From an uncultured Lachnospiraceae bacterium (GTDB lineage Bacteria; Bacillota; Clostridia; Lachnospirales; Lachnospiraceae), in the NCBI GenBank assembly GCA_951801955.1, contig CATOOV010000018.1:1-53482 (forward strand): a stretch of DNA of 53,482 bases. The letters are read 5' to 3'. Shown here one piece after another: positions 43,431 through 53,084 of this stretch. The notes beneath the pieces are model-generated. The model did no database searches, was not told where the DNA came from, and saw only the letters and a program-made list of their open reading frames with translations. A program made the position numbers and the translations under genes. Every line of letters begins with the position of its first letter. Position 1 is the first letter of the stretch.

Positions 43431-44516
43431 TTATATTTGTTTTCTTTCCCTATTCTGTCTTTCTTTTAAATATTCCTGGGCGCTCTGTACAGTTCGGCAA
43501 AGATATTTCATCGCTTCCACCGGATACCTGCCTGCCGCTGTCTCTCCTGTCACCATCACACTAAAGGCGCCTTCTGACACAGCTCGGAAAATATCCGATA
43601 CCTCAGCACGAGTGGGCACCTTATGGTCTTCCATAGATGCAAGCATCTGTGTTACCACCATAAAAGGCTTCTTTTCCTTCCGGCACACCTTTGCAATCTC
43701 AGCTTGTATTGACGGAAGCTCCCATAAGGGCATTCGATTCCCCAAATCCCCTCTTGCAATCACGATATGATCTGCATAAGGCAAAAGGTGTTTTAAATTA
43801 TGAAAGCCTTCTAAATTCTCAATTTTTGCAAATATTTCTAGTTCTGGCTCCTTCATTTCCAAAAGTTCCCGCTTTAGATTTTGCAGTTGATAAGCCTTAC
43901 TTACAAAAGGCAGCATAACCCCTGTGACGCCATGTTCCCTGGCTTGCCGAAGATTCTTTCGGTCACTCTCTGTTAAAGTCGGCAGATAAAGTTCTATCCC
44001 TTGCAAAGCAATACTTTTTTTGGAAGCTAATATCCCTCCGCGCGAGACTTGGCAGCAGGACCTTCCCTGTTCTGACGCCAACACAACCAACATTATTTTC
44101 CCATCATCCAAAAGTACCTGCTGCCCTGTCTCCATCCTTGCTATCACAGGTTCTGGCACAGAAATAGCGGTAGCACTTTGTCCATATTCCTGGCAGCCGA
44201 AAAGACCACAGTCCAATTCTTTTGACTTTGTTTCTTCCCGGTTTTGTGATTCCAATATGATCTGTTCTCCTTCTCTCAGCAATATTGGAGTTTCCAATTT
44301 TCCAATCCGAAGCTCTGGTCCTTGCAAGTCAATCAAAATCTTTGGCTTCACGCCGGCAGATTTTGCCGCCTGTTTTATTTTATCTGTCCATTCATGACAA
44401 TCTGACAATTCTGTATGGGAAAGATTCAGCCTCATTCCTGTCATACCAAGAAGAAACATCTCCTCTAAGAGTTTATCATCCAAACATGCTGGTCCAATGG
44501 TTCCATAAATATCCAT
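43431..44516 (-). CDS. Pyruvate-kinase-like protein lacking the C-terminal domain
   Basis: 361 residues against about 470 or more for pyruvate kinase. The barrel motifs TIGPA, MRLNLSH, FAKIENLEG (K231), IARGDLGN, VVTQMLASM and GETAAGRYPVEAM are kept. The usual DTKGPEIR is DLQGPELR, changing the K+ ligand Thr and the next Lys, and the C-terminal allosteric domain is missing. It could be a relaxed-specificity kinase, a regulator or a paralogue. The true pyruvate kinase is presumably elsewhere. Confidence 0.85.
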   Translation of the reverse strand: MDIYGTIGPACLDDKLLEEMFLLGMTGMRLNLSHTELSDCHEWTDKIKQAAKSAGVKPKILIDLQGPELRIGKLETPILLREGEQIILESQNREETKSKELDCGLFGCQEYGQSATAISVPEPVIARMETGQQVLLDDGKIMLVVLASEQGRSCCQVSRGGILASKKSIALQGIELYLPTLTESDRKNLRQAREHGVTGVMLPFVSKAYQLQNLKRELLEMKEPELEIFAKIENLEGFHNLKHLLPYADHIVIARGDLGNRMPLWELPSIQAEIAKVCRKEKKPFMVVTQMLASMEDHKVPTRAEVSDIFRAVSEGAFSVMVTGETAAGRYPVEAMKYLCRTVQSAQEYLKERQNRERKQI

Positions 44517-44559
44517 ATTTCAAGACTCCGCTTCTTTTTTATTCTTCTGCATCCTACTG

Positions 44560-46032
44560 TCACTCTGTTTCTTTTTTCTCTGGATCTACATAAGAATATG
44601 CATTTGAAATCTTAGCGTTTTCTGCCGTAAGTTCCACCTCTTCCCGGTAAAATGCAACCACCGGCGTTCCCACCTTAATACTCTTATATATTTTATCTGC
44701 TACCTCATAAGGCACATTAATACAGCCATGGGAACCGCTGGACTTATAAATTTCCCCGCCAAACTGCCCATTCCGCCAGGAGGCGTCGTGAATCCCTACA
44801 TTATAGGCAAAGGGCATAAAATACGTAACATCCGACTCATAATCCTCACCTTTCAGCACGGCGGGGCTGTCCTTATATACAATCTTAAATACCCCGTCTG
44901 GAGATCCATTGTTCCTGCTGATATTTCCTGAAACAAGGTCGCTTTCCACTACCAGTTCTCCATTCTCGTAATACCACAGGTGCTGTTTGGTATAATCAAT
45001 CTCCACATATGTATTTCCTATATCATCCTTACCTTCCACAAAAGGCCGCTGCAGGTAAGCAGGTTCGCGGTTCACTGGTTTACCGGCTTCTAAATCTGCT
45101 TTCAATTGCTCGAACTCTTTTGGCTTATCCACGATCCAGCCATAATCCCCGCCGCCAATCTCCACCGTATCTCCTGAAGAGGTCTTAAAAGAACGCACAT
45201 CCGCATAAGTATTATATTTGCTGGCAAGCGCCTGCACGTAGGCTTCAATTTTATCTTCCAACAGAGTGACTGTAAATCCATCTACCTGTAAGAATTCCCG
45301 AATCTGCTTCTTATCCAGTTTTTCCTCAAAATCCTTAATCTCGTAATTTATTTCAGCACTCTCATATTTATTTATCTGGTCCATAAGCCCTGTAATTTCT
45401 TCGCTTTCACTGGTGTATTCTGGATTGACATAATCTTCATCTGCCAGTTCGACAGAATCTTCCCCTGCCGTAACCGCATCCTCTACTTTGGCAAGGACAT
45501 TTTCCAAAATCATATGGTTTCCCATAATTTCTGGTTCTATGTAATAACCATCTTCCCCAAGTTCCACCCTGGCACTTTCAGGTTCTGTAATATTTTCCTT
45601 CTGAAAACATTCCATATTTGAGACAGCATCAGCAAGCAATTCTTTTTCATATTTCATGGTAATCGGAACCTCTCGATTACTTGGCTGAAAGCTCCCAACC
45701 AACCACTGATATGGATTTTGGCTTTCCAAAAAATCATGGACAGACCCCTCTGAAACATAGGTACATCCTATGTCCTTTCCATAAATGTGATACTTTTCCC
45801 CTTCCCGGTCGAACACTGTCAAAAGATAATCTTCCACACTATTTCCAACCTTTTCTTCTGCCTCTTTTAAGTCCATTCCTCCTACTTTCCACCCATTTAT
45901 TTTGGTACGGAAGAAAAAATGGCTACTAAAATAGAAAGACATTGCCAGATATGCAGCTGCCAAAACAAGAATTACTCCAACCGTACTTCCTATTATAATT
46001 CTCTGTTTTCTTCTGCGTTTTCTTTTTGTCAT
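44560..46032 (-). CDS. L,D-transpeptidase with peptidoglycan-binding domain
   Basis: About 490 residues. I prefer the ATG at 46032, 6 bases after AGAGGG; the ATG at 46038 is possible. One membrane helix near the N-terminus (IIIGSTVGVILVLAAAYLAM) leads to an extracellular part with putative peptidoglycan-binding repeats (PG_binding_4 type). The C-terminal YkuD domain has VGIHDASWRNGQFGG and the catalytic SHGCINVP (Cys about residue 437). It makes 3-3 cross-links or attaches proteins in the cell wall. It is preceded, after about 35 bases, by the PAS-like gene. Confidence 0.9.
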   Translation of the reverse strand: MTKRKRRRKQRIIIGSTVGVILVLAAAYLAMSFYFSSHFFFRTKINGWKVGGMDLKEAEEKVGNSVEDYLLTVFDREGEKYHIYGKDIGCTYVSEGSVHDFLESQNPYQWLVGSFQPSNREVPITMKYEKELLADAVSNMECFQKENITEPESARVELGEDGYYIEPEIMGNHMILENVLAKVEDAVTAGEDSVELADEDYVNPEYTSESEEITGLMDQINKYESAEINYEIKDFEEKLDKKQIREFLQVDGFTVTLLEDKIEAYVQALASKYNTYADVRSFKTSSGDTVEIGGGDYGWIVDKPKEFEQLKADLEAGKPVNREPAYLQRPFVEGKDDIGNTYVEIDYTKQHLWYYENGELVVESDLVSGNISRNNGSPDGVFKIVYKDSPAVLKGEDYESDVTYFMPFAYNVGIHDASWRNGQFGGEIYKSSGSHGCINVPYEVADKIYKSIKVGTPVVAFYREEVELTAENAKISNAYSYVDPEKKETE

Positions 46033-46066
46033 ATTCATCCCTCTTCCCAAAATAGTTTCCATATAT

Positions 46067-46462
46067 TTATCGCTGTATGAACACGTACATCATGAACTCC
46101 TCCAACTGCCCCTGGCTTCCAAATTTTCTTGGATAAACGGATGCCGTTACCATTTGCATATTTTCATCAATCCTTCGAAGATAGGAATAAGATATGTTTG
46201 CCGTCCCTTTTTGGAATTCTTCCTGCAAATGTTTTAACGAAAAAATATGGTAAAAATCACTCCAATAACTTTCCTCCACCACTTCCCTTACAACTAACTG
46301 AATCATTTTCTCATATCTGCTGATCTGATAATCATCCAAGAGAACTTCCACCAGCCTTTTCTCCTCCTCTGGACCTTTCAGTATCCGGCATCTGTCTGGA
46401 TTAAGACTCACCAATGTGACCTTATAATACTCTTTCTCCTGGAACCTTACCTTATAATCCAT
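46067..46462 (-). CDS. 131-aa PAS-like protein of unknown function
   Basis: The pattern SDFYHIFSLKHLQEEFQKGT followed by YSYLRRIDENMQMVTASVYP matches the second half of PAS domains in Lachnospiraceae signalling proteins, but without GGDEF or kinase output. No signal peptide. The ribosome site is weak (GAGGG at 11 bases). It precedes the L,D-transpeptidase gene and is likely co-transcribed with it. A small sensory partner is possible; that is inference. Confidence 0.6.
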   Translation of the reverse strand: MDYKVRFQEKEYYKVTLVSLNPDRCRILKGPEEEKRLVEVLLDDYQISRYEKMIQLVVREVVEESYWSDFYHIFSLKHLQEEFQKGTANISYSYLRRIDENMQMVTASVYPRKFGSQGQLEEFMMYVFIQR

Positions 46463-46556
46463 TTCTTATTTTCCCTCTTTAATTTTATCTTTTTTATCTT
46501 GCAATGTATATCTTCTTTTGCAAATATTTTCTTATTCTTTTCTTAAATCTTTCTTC

Positions 46557-47090
46557 TTAATTTACATTGGATCCTTCCAACAGACATACCTTATCCTGAC
46601 GGGTACTCTTTGGCACATCAATCAGCCTCTGATTCTCTGAACCTCGGAATAAAAGAGAAAGATTTTTCTTTTCCTGTACAAATTCCCCATCCACCAAAAC
46701 ATCAATTAGTGAAAGCATTTCATCTGTGACTTCACATCTGGCGCGGCTTTCCTTCCATAATTCCTGTTCCAAAATATATCCTGTATAACACCAGATATCC
46801 TTGTCAGGAAAATGGTTTTTGACTTTCTTTAGGAATGGAAGCAACACGCGCTGGTTGGATGGCTCAAAAGGTTCTCCGCCTAACACCGTCAACCCTGTAA
46901 TAAATCCTGGGCTTAACAACCTCAGTAGTTCTTCCTGCACTTCCTTTGAAAATATTTTGCCGTAATGAAAATCCCATGTCTCCTGGTTAAAACAACCCTT
47001 GCAGTGATGGGTGCAGCCAGACACAAACAGCGAAACCCTTACACCAGGACCATTTGCCACATCTGTTTTTTTGATTGCTCCATAATTCAT
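46557..47090 (-). CDS. nrdG: Anaerobic ribonucleotide reductase activating protein
   Basis: 177 residues. Radical-SAM protein with CTHHCKGC (C26, C30, C33), the CxxxCxxC form that holds a 4Fe-4S cluster, and LTVLGGEPFEP for SAM binding. It makes the glycyl radical on NrdD. Its ATG overlaps the nrdD stop by one base. Confidence 0.97.
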   Translation of the reverse strand: MNYGAIKKTDVANGPGVRVSLFVSGCTHHCKGCFNQETWDFHYGKIFSKEVQEELLRLLSPGFITGLTVLGGEPFEPSNQRVLLPFLKKVKNHFPDKDIWCYTGYILEQELWKESRARCEVTDEMLSLIDVLVDGEFVQEKKNLSLLFRGSENQRLIDVPKSTRQDKVCLLEGSNVN

Positions 47091-49252
47091 TATAAATGCA
47101 GCACCCTTTCTTGAATTTCCTGGGTTCTTCCCTGATTCCAGAACTGAGTCCCTATATAGCCGCAGGTCCTGCGCGCCACGTTCATCTTATCTTCATCCTG
47201 ATTCTGGCAGTTTGGACATTCCCAGACAAGTTTCCCATCTTGATCAGACACAATCTGAATCTCACCTTCATAGCCGCATACTTGGCAGTAATCGCTCTTT
47301 GTATTCAATTCCCCATACATAATATTTTCATAAATATACTGCATCACCGTCAGCACTGCGTCTATATTGCCTTGCATATTGGGTACTTCTACATAACTGA
47401 CTGCACCTCCTGGTGAAAGCTTTTGGAACTGTGCCTCAAAACTCAGCTTGCTGAACGCGTCGATTTCCTCTGTCACATGAATATGGTAGCTATTGGTAAT
47501 ATAATTCCTGTCTGTTACCCCCTCAATCACACCAAAACGCCGTTGTAAGCATTTTGCAAATTTATAAGTAGTGGATTCCAAAGGAGTTCCATAAAGGCTG
47601 AACGCGATATCTGTCTCTTTTTCCCAGCGCTTACATGCCTGATTCATATGCTCCATCACTTTCCTCGCAAAAGGAGTGGCATGTGGATCTGTATGGGATT
47701 TCCCTGTCATATACCGTGTACACTCGCAAAGCCCCGCATAACCAAGGGAAATCGTAGAATACCCATGGTATAAAAACTTGTCAATCACCTCTCCCTTTTT
47801 GAGACGTGCCAGGGCGCCATACTGCCATAGGATCGGCGCTACATCGGAAGGCGTGCCTTTGAGCCGCTCATGACGCAGCATCAACGCCTCTTTGCATAAT
47901 TCCAGACGCTTGTCGAAAATTTCCCAGAATTTATCCATATCCTTTCCAGAAGAGCAAGCGATATCCACTAGATTTAACGTTACCACGCCCTGATTAAACC
48001 TGCCATAAAATTTAGGATGGTTTTCCTCATCGTGATATACGGTGAGAAAAGAGCGGCATCCCATACAAGGATAACAATTACCCTCTTTATTTTCTTTCAT
48101 AACCTTCTCAGAAATATAATCTGGCACCATCCGTTTTGCAGTACATTTTGCCGCCAGTTTGGTCAGTTCCCAATAAGGGCTTCCTTCCCGGATATTATCC
48201 TCTTCCAGTACATAGATCAGCTTTGGAAACGCTGGTGTAATATAGACGCCCTTTTCATTTTTTACCCCCTGCATCCTCTGAAGAAGCATTTCCTTAATCA
48301 CCAATGCCAAGTCGTCCCTGGTACGTCCTTCTTCCACCTCATCCAGATACATAAACACTGTCACAAAAGGCGCCTGGCCATTGGTAGTCATCAGCGTGAT
48401 AACTTGATACTGTATCATTTGCACACCTCTGCGAATTTCCTCTTTCACCCGCATTTCTGCCACTTCATTTATCTTTTCTTCTGACAATGAAAGCCCTGCT
48501 GCAAGATACTCCCGGCGCACCATCTTTCTAAGTTTCTGCCGGCTCACTTCCACAAACGGCGCCAAGTGCGACAGCGTAATGCTTTGCCCTCCATACTGGG
48601 AACTGGCTATCTGTGCAATTGCCTGAGTTGCCACATTACATGCAGTGGAAAAACTTTTTGGCCGTTCAATCATAGTCTCACTGATGACAGTCCCATTTTG
48701 AAGCATATCCTCCAGATTTACCAGACAACAATTGTGCATATGCTGCGCAAAATAATCTGCATCATGGAAGTGAAGGATTCCTTCCTCATGTGCACGGACA
48801 ATTTTTTCTGGCAATAAAAATCTTCTGGTAATATCTTTGCTGACCTCCCCTGCCATATAATCCCGCTGTACACTGTTTACAATGGGATTTTTATTGGAAT
48901 TTTCCTGTTTAATCTCTTCATTATTACATTCAATCAGGCTTAAAATCTGCTGGTCTGTAGAATTTGATTTGCGCACAAGCGCACGTTTATAACGGTAAGT
49001 AATATATTTCCTTGCCACCTCGAATGCCTTGTAGGACATAATCTGATTTTCGACCATATCCTGGATCTCTTCCACATTATAGATTCGATCCATAACTGCA
49101 CAAATCTCTGTGATCCTCCTTGCTATCTGATGAACCTGCTCTTCTGTCAGCCTGTCGCTCTCTGCCACTTCCTGGTTTGCCTTTGCAACGGCATCCACAA
49201 TTTTACTTTTGTCAAATTCGGTTTCTTTGCCGCTTCTTTTAATGATTTTCAT
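47090..49252 (-). CDS. nrdD: Anaerobic ribonucleoside-triphosphate reductase
   Basis: 720 residues. N-terminal ATP-cone (MKIIKRSGKETEFDKSKIV), the large barrel with the NCCLVNLEDMLQNG region, a C-terminal zinc site (CQVCGYEG ... CPNC) and the radical motif RTCGYIG with Gly698. Reduces NTPs to dNTPs in the absence of oxygen. The ATG follows GGAGGTAGTGG. Two NrdR-like boxes lie about 55-100 bases upstream. Confidence 0.98.
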   Translation of the reverse strand: MKIIKRSGKETEFDKSKIVDAVAKANQEVAESDRLTEEQVHQIARRITEICAVMDRIYNVEEIQDMVENQIMSYKAFEVARKYITYRYKRALVRKSNSTDQQILSLIECNNEEIKQENSNKNPIVNSVQRDYMAGEVSKDITRRFLLPEKIVRAHEEGILHFHDADYFAQHMHNCCLVNLEDMLQNGTVISETMIERPKSFSTACNVATQAIAQIASSQYGGQSITLSHLAPFVEVSRQKLRKMVRREYLAAGLSLSEEKINEVAEMRVKEEIRRGVQMIQYQVITLMTTNGQAPFVTVFMYLDEVEEGRTRDDLALVIKEMLLQRMQGVKNEKGVYITPAFPKLIYVLEEDNIREGSPYWELTKLAAKCTAKRMVPDYISEKVMKENKEGNCYPCMGCRSFLTVYHDEENHPKFYGRFNQGVVTLNLVDIACSSGKDMDKFWEIFDKRLELCKEALMLRHERLKGTPSDVAPILWQYGALARLKKGEVIDKFLYHGYSTISLGYAGLCECTRYMTGKSHTDPHATPFARKVMEHMNQACKRWEKETDIAFSLYGTPLESTTYKFAKCLQRRFGVIEGVTDRNYITNSYHIHVTEEIDAFSKLSFEAQFQKLSPGGAVSYVEVPNMQGNIDAVLTVMQYIYENIMYGELNTKSDYCQVCGYEGEIQIVSDQDGKLVWECPNCQNQDEDKMNVARRTCGYIGTQFWNQGRTQEIQERVLHL

Positions 49253-49304
49253 TCCACTACCTCCAAATTTCAGTACACTAGTACAATCAATTTTATTGTG
49301 CTAA

Positions 49305-49351
49305 AGTACTAAATATAGTATCACTATGGCTTTTTGATACTATATATGTCT
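49305..49351 (-). promoter_or_regulatory. Two NrdR-like boxes upstream of nrdD
   Basis: TACTAAATATAGTA (49307-49320) and TACTATATATGTC (49338-49350) resemble the ACWATATATWGT-type NrdR box. Their centres are about 31 bases apart, close to three helical turns, as is usual for NrdR pairs. NrdR represses ribonucleotide reductase genes when dATP is high. Confidence 0.6.
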
Positions 49352-49568
49352 GTCTATTATATTATTATCTATCAGAAAAAGCAAGTCGAAAAATCTGGGT
49401 TTCCCTTGATTTGTTATACTCACTGTTTTTTGATGTGAATGCCATCTGCCATCTGTTTTTTCGACTCCCTGCATATCAAAAGCAGCGTGACCAATTAAAT
49501 TGTTTTACCCATCACTTATAGAAATGTAATCCTTCTTCAATGAGATAAAAAGATTCTGGAATTCCCTC

Positions 49569-49597
49569 TTGCATCTCTTAGAAAAAGATATTATTAT
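49569..49597 (+). promoter_or_regulatory. Promoter of the Ig-repeat surface protein
   Basis: TTGCAT and TATTAT, 17 bases apart. The transcript would begin about 35 bases before the start codon. Moderately good match. Confidence 0.5.
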
Positions 49598-49638
49598 AAG
49601 TATGAATCTTATTCTAAACCAAACAGGAGGTCTGTAAA

Positions 49639-52623
49639 ATGAAATGCCAAAAATTTGTCGCATTGTTGTTGAGCTGTCTGATGATACTAGAAACTCCGTT
49701 TGTTTCTCAGGCAGCCGGTTTTTTGTCCGATCCTAATGAAAAATCCGTCGAGAATTCTCCCTCTTCTTTCAATAATTCTGGTAATAATACCACCAAAGAT
49801 GCTCTCTCTTCTTTGGATAATTCCAATTATAATATAAACGAAGATAACACTCCTTCTTCCAGTAACTCCAATGCCGAAACTGGTGAAGATCCTCTTTCTT
49901 CTTCCAATGGCTCTAACCAGGATTCCGCTGAAGATCCTCTTTCTTCTTCCAATGATCCTGACCAGGATTCCGCTGAAGATCCTCTTTCTTCTTCCAATGG
50001 CTCTAACCAGGATTCCGCTGAAGATCCTCTTTCTTCTTCCAATGGCTCTAACCAGGATTCCGCTGAAGAAAATACGTCATCTCTGGATAACCTTAATAGT
50101 GAAGGCAGCAGGAATAACCTCCCTTCCCTGCCTGGTACTGGCGATGAAGCTTCCAAAGATAACCTCCCTTCTTCGGATGGTCCTGATAATGAAGGCAGCG
50201 AGGATGACCTTCCTTCTCTGCCGGATTCCAGTGATGAAATTTCCAAAGACAACGTTACACCATCTATAGACTCCATAGAAGACTTCTCTTCCGCAGAACA
50301 GAAGCTTGTAGCAGATCTCAGAGTACTCTTAAATCATGATACATACAAGCTGAATACAGAATCCAAACTTCAATTAACAGCAGCCGTCTTTGATGCAAAA
50401 AAGACAAAAATTCCATCTGATTCCGTTGAAGTTTATTGGGTTTCTGATTCTCCTGATGTCGCTTCCGTGTCAGATCAGGGTGTCGTAAAAACCCTGAAAG
50501 CAGGACATGCTGTAATTACTGTGACCGCAGCAGTCAAAACGGCAAAGGAAACCCATATTGGCACCGCTTCCTGTACTCTTACTGTAAAAAACAGAATTTT
50601 TCTCAATAAAAAGGCATTAACATTATACACTTCCCAGACAGAACAATTAAAAGCAACGGCATTCCCACAGAGTACCATTCGTTGGAAATCTTCTAACAAG
50701 AAGATTGCTACGGTAAACTCCAATGGAAAAATCACCGCCAAAAAGGCAGGCACTGTCACAATTAAGGCAACGGCAAACAATGCTTCTGCTGTCTGCAGGC
50801 TTAAAATCAAAGCCTCTTCACTTAAGCTAGGCTCCAATCCAACCGTATATTTAGATAATCCCATTACTTTAAAAGTATCTGCTGTTCCCAAAAACACTGT
50901 GACTTTTAAAACATCTAATAACAAAATTGCTACGGTGAATTCAGCAGGCAAGGTTACTCCTAAAAAAACAGGAACAGTAACCATCACAGCTTCCTGCAAT
51001 GGTATAAAAAAATCCTGCAAAATTACAGTAAAAAAACCTACCGTACAAATAAATAAAAAGTCTTTGGTCCTTTTTTCACAAAACAATTATGCTTTAAATG
51101 CCAAGGCACATCCGGCAAAGAAGCTTACTTACCGCTCCTCAAATCCAGAGATTGCTACCGTAGACGAAAATGGAAAAATTACAGGGAAAAAGAAAGGAAG
51201 TGTGACGATTACTGCTTCCGTACCCGGCGCCAAAACTTCCTGTAAAGTGAAAATCCTAAAAAATGAATACAAGCTCAGCCGTACCTCACAGACTCTGATG
51301 AAAGGCAAAAGTGCTACCATTTACCTGCGCAATGCCTCAAACCCTGTCTCTTTTAAATTAACTGACCAATCTGTGGCTGAACTTTCCTCTTCTGGAAACG
51401 GTTGCACGATCACAGCACGTAAACCCGGAACTGCAACTTTACACGCATACTACAAAGTTTACCATAACGATGAATGGGTAACCTGCAAACGTTCTTGCAC
51501 AATTAAGGTAATTGGATCTGGAGTGATTCAACAGCAGGCGGCGGTGGCAGTAAAGGCGACTCGAAAATTAACATTGAAAAATATAAAAAGATCTGGCGTC
51601 CACATTAAAAAAACCACCTGGAAATCTTCCAATCCCAAGATTGCCTCCGTAAACCGCAAAACAGGGGCTGTCACTGGCAAAAATACAGGAACTGCAAAAA
51701 TTACGGCAATGGTATACTACTCAGACGGTACTTCCAAAGAATATGATACCAGCATAAAAGTCTCCAATCCAAAGACAAAAAATAACTGCACTGTAATTTC
51801 CCTAGGGAAAACACGTAAGATTTCTCTTTCCGGGCTGACTTCATACAGTACTGTATCATGGACAAGCAAAGATAATTCTCTTGCCTCCATCAGCCCAAAT
51901 GGAACGATACAAGCTGGATATACTTCTGGTAAAACAACCATAAATATTCGTGTGGATGGCAAGACGATCAAACATACCGTACATATTACAAACCCTGCCT
52001 TGACCAAAACAAATGCTACGCTGTCTCCTGGAAAGAAAACAAAAATAAAATTATCCGGCGTATCCTCCAAAAGCCGAATTACTTACAAATCTCAAAAAAC
52101 TTCTATCGCGACGGTAAGTAAATCTGGAGTCGTCACCGGACGGGGCAGTGGAACCACCCGTATCACAGTCACAGCGGATGGAAACCATTTTACTTTTGAG
52201 GTATCTGTCATAGCCAAACGCGCCCTAAACGCCTGTAAAAAAGGCTACAATATCATGTACAGCTCCACCTATAGCCAAGCACGGCGGATGTCTCACGGAT
52301 TCTATGACTGCAGTTCCCTTGTATTCCGCTCTTATGGCTGTGATTCAGGGCTTCTAGGCGGCAGCCCTACCTGGGCGCCCACTGCCGCTGCCATGGCATC
52401 TCATCTGGAGAACACCGGAAAAGTTATTTCCTATCATGGTATCAGCGCAGACAAGCTGCTTCCAGGAGATCTGATTTTTTATAGTTCCCCCAGATCGAAT
52501 GGACGATATAAAAATATTTACCATGTTTCCATGTATTATGGAAATAACCACCGATTAGAAAAACCTCTGCGATATTATTATCCAGAAAGCAATATTGTAA
52601 TGATTGCAAGACCTCTGCGCTAA
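49639..52623 (+). CDS. Large secreted protein with Ser/Asp repeats, Ig-like (Big_2) domains and NlpC/P60-like hydrolase
   Basis: 994 residues; ATG after AGGAGGTCTGTAAA. Signal peptide 1-26 (cut after QAAG), an acidic Ser/Asn/Asp-rich region (30-210) with four 15-residue repeats (83-142), several bacterial Ig-like Big_2 domains (about 220-860; e.g. NNKIATVNSAGKVTPKKTGT) and a C-terminal NlpC/P60-type domain with C891 (FYDCSSLVFRSYG) and H962 (IYHVSMYYG). It likely cleaves peptidoglycan peptides or amides while held at the surface; there is no LPXTG or membrane anchor. Monocistronic, own promoter. Confidence 0.88.
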   Translation: MKCQKFVALLLSCLMILETPFVSQAAGFLSDPNEKSVENSPSSFNNSGNNTTKDALSSLDNSNYNINEDNTPSSSNSNAETGEDPLSSSNGSNQDSAEDPLSSSNDPDQDSAEDPLSSSNGSNQDSAEDPLSSSNGSNQDSAEENTSSLDNLNSEGSRNNLPSLPGTGDEASKDNLPSSDGPDNEGSEDDLPSLPDSSDEISKDNVTPSIDSIEDFSSAEQKLVADLRVLLNHDTYKLNTESKLQLTAAVFDAKKTKIPSDSVEVYWVSDSPDVASVSDQGVVKTLKAGHAVITVTAAVKTAKETHIGTASCTLTVKNRIFLNKKALTLYTSQTEQLKATAFPQSTIRWKSSNKKIATVNSNGKITAKKAGTVTIKATANNASAVCRLKIKASSLKLGSNPTVYLDNPITLKVSAVPKNTVTFKTSNNKIATVNSAGKVTPKKTGTVTITASCNGIKKSCKITVKKPTVQINKKSLVLFSQNNYALNAKAHPAKKLTYRSSNPEIATVDENGKITGKKKGSVTITASVPGAKTSCKVKILKNEYKLSRTSQTLMKGKSATIYLRNASNPVSFKLTDQSVAELSSSGNGCTITARKPGTATLHAYYKVYHNDEWVTCKRSCTIKVIGSGVIQQQAAVAVKATRKLTLKNIKRSGVHIKKTTWKSSNPKIASVNRKTGAVTGKNTGTAKITAMVYYSDGTSKEYDTSIKVSNPKTKNNCTVISLGKTRKISLSGLTSYSTVSWTSKDNSLASISPNGTIQAGYTSGKTTINIRVDGKTIKHTVHITNPALTKTNATLSPGKKTKIKLSGVSSKSRITYKSQKTSIATVSKSGVVTGRGSGTTRITVTADGNHFTFEVSVIAKRALNACKKGYNIMYSSTYSQARRMSHGFYDCSSLVFRSYGCDSGLLGGSPTWAPTAAAMASHLENTGKVISYHGISADKLLPGDLIFYSSPRSNGRYKNIYHVSMYYGNNHRLEKPLRYYYPESNIVMIARPLR
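49885..50064 (+). repeat. 45-bp tandem repeat, 4 copies, inside the surface-protein gene
   Basis: Each unit encodes EDPLSSSNGSNQDSA; the second copy reads NDPD instead of NGSN. Copies 1, 3 and 4 are nearly identical at DNA level, so the array can change length by slippage without shifting the frame. Confidence 0.9.
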
Positions 52624-52718
52624 TGCAATTCAAAATAGGGTGTTTGATTTTCTATCCCCTATCCGAATACATGTCGCTGTTTATTTATTAAAAACATATT
52701 AAATTTTTCTTGTACCAG

Positions 52719-52747
52719 TTGACTTTTTGTTCAAAACACGTTATACT
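52719..52747 (+). promoter_or_regulatory. Promoter of the SRP RNA gene
   Basis: TTGACT and TATACT with a 17-base spacer, placing the start near 52753. Confidence 0.75.
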
Positions 52748-52750
52748 TAA

Positions 52751-53020
52751 ATCTCCGAGCAGCCGGGGCGTTAGCGGTGCCCTATACCAACAACCCGCTA
52801 CAGTTGGGGTGATGCTCTGCCCCGGGTTTTTGCCTGTGGGGCTGCCTTTTATAAGTGGTGATGACGTTTGGGTCTTACGCAATGGAAATCTGTGAACCGT
52901 GTCAGGTTGGGAACAAAGCAGCACTAAGCAGAACCTTTCATGTGCCGTAAGGTAGCCTGGATCGAGCTAACTGTAAAAGTAACGTCCATGGTCAGGATTC
53001 AAAGCAGGGCGCTCGGATTG
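52751..53020 (+). ncRNA. ffs: Signal recognition particle RNA, large bacterial (Bacillus-type)
   Basis: About 270 bases. The conserved domain IV is present (GTGTCAGGTTGGGAACAAAG, then CAGCAC), with the GGAA tetraloop and the asymmetric A-rich loop. The 5' and 3' ends pair (CCGAGC near 52755 with GCTCGG at 53011-53016), and the length includes the Alu-like part found in Bacillus and Clostridia. Domain IV closes with TTG-GGAA-CAA rather than the common TCC-GGAA-GGA, a compensated change. Works with Ffh to target proteins to SecY. Confidence 0.93.
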
Positions 53021-53022
53021 AA

Positions 53023-53040
53023 AATGCTATCAGCGTTTTT
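53023..53040 (+). terminator. Terminator of the SRP RNA gene
   Basis: AATGCT-ATC-AGCGTT, a short stem followed by T residues, right after the closing stem of the RNA. Confidence 0.55.
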
Positions 53041-53084
53041 AAAAGAAAAGAACATTAAGAAGTTGATATAATAAGTCATAGCCG

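Noticed and set aside
49827-50276. Minus-strand reading frame over the 45-bp repeats
   Set aside because: It arises from the repeat composition opposite a clear secreted-protein gene.
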